Positions 62,389 to 64,000 of a stretch of DNA of 64,000 nucleotides are shown piece by piece. The stretch's first letter is position 1, and each line of letters opens with the position of its first letter. The notes beneath the pieces are model-generated. The model saw nothing but the letters and a program-made list of their open reading frames with translations, ran no database searches and had not been told where the DNA came from. The translations under genes were made by a program, and so were the position numbers. The stretch comes from Yeosuana sp043876835 (GTDB taxonomy: Bacteria; Bacteroidota; Bacteroidia; Flavobacteriales; Flavobacteriaceae), in NCBI RefSeq assembly GCF_043876835.1, contig NZ_JBAWJZ010000008.1, positions 62,001 through 126,000 on the forward strand, written 5' to 3'.

Positions 62389-63942
62389 ATGGAAGCTACT
62401 GCTACCGATTTCGGAATAAAACAAGCATTAAATCAATTAGGTGTAAAAGATATTAACGAGGGATCATCAACGGGTTCTCTTTCTTTTTCAAACGGCGATA
62501 TTTTAGAATCCTATTCACCAGTGGATGGTCAATTAATAGGAAAGGTTAAAACCACAACAAAGGAAGATTACGAAAAAGTTATGGATGCTGCCACAAAAGC
62601 ATTTAAAATTTGGAGAACGACACCTGCGCCTCAAAGAGGTGAAATTGTTCGACAGTTTGGAGATAAATTGAGAGAGAAAAAGCAGGCATTAGGCAAATTG
62701 GTTTCTTATGAAATGGGAAAAAGTCTTCAAGAAGGCTTGGGAGAAGTTCAGGAAATGATTGATATCTGTGATTTTGCTGTTGGACTTTCTCGCCAACTAC
62801 ATGGTTTAACCATGCACAGTGAACGTCCAGGACATAGAATGTATGAACAATATCATCCACTTGGTGTTGTGGGAATTATTTCAGCATTTAATTTCCCAGT
62901 CGCTGTTTGGTCTTGGAACACAGCATTATCTTGGATTTGTGGTGACGTTTGTGTTTGGAAGCCTAGTGAAAAAGCACCATTATGTGGCATTGCATGCCAA
63001 AATATAGCAGCTGAAGTTTTTTCAAAAAATAATTTGCCAGAAGGGATTTCTTGTTTGATTAATGGAGATTACAGAGTTGGAGAATTTATGACGAAAGATA
63101 CTAGGGTACCATTAATTTCTGCAACAGGTTCCACCAGAATGGGAAAAATTGTAGCTCAAGAAGTGGCTGGTCGTTTAGGAAAATCATTATTAGAATTAGG
63201 AGGAAATAATGCCATTATTGTAACACCTGATGCCGATATAAAAATGACTGTTATTGGAGCGGTTTTTGGAGCAGTTGGAACCGCAGGTCAACGTTGTACA
63301 AGTACACGCAGATTGATTATTCATGAGTCTATTTATGACAAAGTTAAAACAGCAGTTACAGATGCCTATAAACAATTACGAATAGGAAATCCATTAGATG
63401 AAACCAATCATGTTGGACCATTAATTGATACTGATGCCGTTAAAATGTATCAAAAGGCATTATCAAGTGTAGTGGAAGAAGGAGGAACAATTTTGGTTGA
63501 AGGAGGCGTACTTACTGGAGAAGGTTATGAAAGCGGATGCTATGTAAAACCTGCTATTGCTGAAGCAAAACCACATTTTAAAATAGTTCAGCATGAAACA
63601 TTTGCCCCTGTTTTATATTTATTAAAATATTCAGGAAATATAGAAAAAGCCATAGAAATTCAAAATGGTGTTGTTCAAGGATTAAGTTCGGCAATTATGA
63701 CTAATAACTTACGGGAAGCCGAATATTTCTTATCTGTACAAGGTTCAGATTGTGGAATTGCTAATGTGAATATAGGTACTTCGGGAGCAGAAATTGGAGG
63801 TGCTTTTGGCGGAGAAAAAGAAACTGGTGGAGGCAGAGAATCAGGTTCTGATGCTTGGAAAGTGTATATGAGACGCCAAACAAACACTATAAATTATACT
63901 ACTGAGTTACCATTAGCTCAAGGAATCAAGTTTGATTTATAA
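62389..63942 (+). CDS. Aldehyde dehydrogenase, ALDH7 (aminoadipate semialdehyde dehydrogenase) type
   Basis: A 517-residue NAD(P)-dependent aldehyde dehydrogenase. The family assignment rests on LLELGGNNAII (Glu269 as general base; ALDH7 proteins have Asn-Asn here) and nucleophile Cys303 in GTAGQRCTSTRRL, with ISAFNFPVAVWSWN at the nucleotide site. ALDH7 enzymes oxidise L-2-aminoadipate semialdehyde in lysine breakdown, and some betaine or lipid aldehydes. No lysine-pathway partner gene is visible in the window. It has its own promoter-like element and is divergent from the isoaspartyl peptidase. Confidence 0.9.
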   Translation: MEATATDFGIKQALNQLGVKDINEGSSTGSLSFSNGDILESYSPVDGQLIGKVKTTTKEDYEKVMDAATKAFKIWRTTPAPQRGEIVRQFGDKLREKKQALGKLVSYEMGKSLQEGLGEVQEMIDICDFAVGLSRQLHGLTMHSERPGHRMYEQYHPLGVVGIISAFNFPVAVWSWNTALSWICGDVCVWKPSEKAPLCGIACQNIAAEVFSKNNLPEGISCLINGDYRVGEFMTKDTRVPLISATGSTRMGKIVAQEVAGRLGKSLLELGGNNAIIVTPDADIKMTVIGAVFGAVGTAGQRCTSTRRLIIHESIYDKVKTAVTDAYKQLRIGNPLDETNHVGPLIDTDAVKMYQKALSSVVEEGGTILVEGGVLTGEGYESGCYVKPAIAEAKPHFKIVQHETFAPVLYLLKYSGNIEKAIEIQNGVVQGLSSAIMTNNLREAEYFLSVQGSDCGIANVNIGTSGAEIGGAFGGEKETGGGRESGSDAWKVYMRRQTNTINYTTELPLAQGIKFDL

Positions 63943-63959
63943 ATTAAAGTGAAATAAAA

Positions 63960-64000
63960 AACCTTGCTTCAATGCCGATTTTTTCGGGAGAGACAAGGTT
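63960..64000 (+). terminator. Candidate terminator stem at the window edge
   Basis: AACCTTG (63960-63966) and CAAGGTT (63994-64000) are complementary with a 27-base loop containing six T residues. The following bases lie beyond the window, so a T tract cannot be checked. Confidence 0.4.

Overview
The window comes from an AT-rich member of the phylum Bacteroidota, almost certainly a marine-type Flavobacteriaceae. The evidence is direct: Type IX secretion (T9SS) C-terminal sorting domains, a SusC/SusD pair, a hybrid two-component regulator, a flavobacterial IPExxxVDY-family protein, AddAB-type nucleases, absence of strong Shine-Dalgarno sequences, and promoter-like TAnnTTTG / TTTG boxes upstream of several genes. 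No ribosomal RNA, intact tRNA, CRISPR array or insertion sequence was seen.

Layout. (1) 1-17.9 kb, plus strand: the 3' part of a TPR/histidine kinase/receiver/AraC hybrid regulator, then a run of exported proteins: an OmpA-family protein, a small membrane protein, a DUF4082 lipoprotein, a lipoprotein with a caspase/CHAT-like His-Gly ... Cys signature, two related small lipoproteins, three related secreted proteins, an FG-GAP/VCBS T9SS cargo, another T9SS cargo, and a TMF/peptidase-S74 adhesin with twenty 17-residue repeats. The duplications suggest a locally expanded surface or stress locus of unknown role. (2) 17.9-19.1 kb: a 1.2-kb gene-free stretch full of decayed repeats, tRNA 3' tails and iteron-like direct repeats. 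(3) 19.1-33.6 kb: a phosphonate-utilisation locus in two minus-strand operons (susC-susD-phosphodiesterase-PLP enzyme-YncE/phosphoesterase, and DUF5690 transporter-FAD oxidase-PhnX-like hydrolase) around a divergent XRE-cupin regulator. (4) 34.0-37.8 kb: ECF sigma factor with a probable membrane anti-sigma partner, an EF-hand protein, a beta-barrel-like protein and a DUF6799 protein, ending at a decayed tRNA-like sequence. (5) 38.2-64 kb: mostly core genes: addB, ompA, kbl, addA, sodA-like, purF, a PfkB kinase, RNase H, purN, acpP-fabF-rnc, pyk, dinB, small metabolic genes, an isoaspartyl peptidase and an ALDH7-type dehydrogenase.

How it fits together. The strongest candidate for an under-described system is the phosphonate locus. 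TonB-dependent capture (SusCD) and secreted alkaline-phosphatase-superfamily enzymes would release an aminoethylphosphonate-type compound, which DUF5690 could carry inside. The PLP enzyme and FAD oxidase would convert it to phosphonoacetaldehyde, which the HAD phosphonatase (Asp10 and Schiff-base Lys51 both present) would cleave. The locus and the sigma-factor block lie between two direct copies of a 13-bp tRNA 3'-end sequence 19.4 kb apart, which suggests an old genomic island. A second notable signal is a terminator-like hairpin inside the first codons of the RNase III gene.
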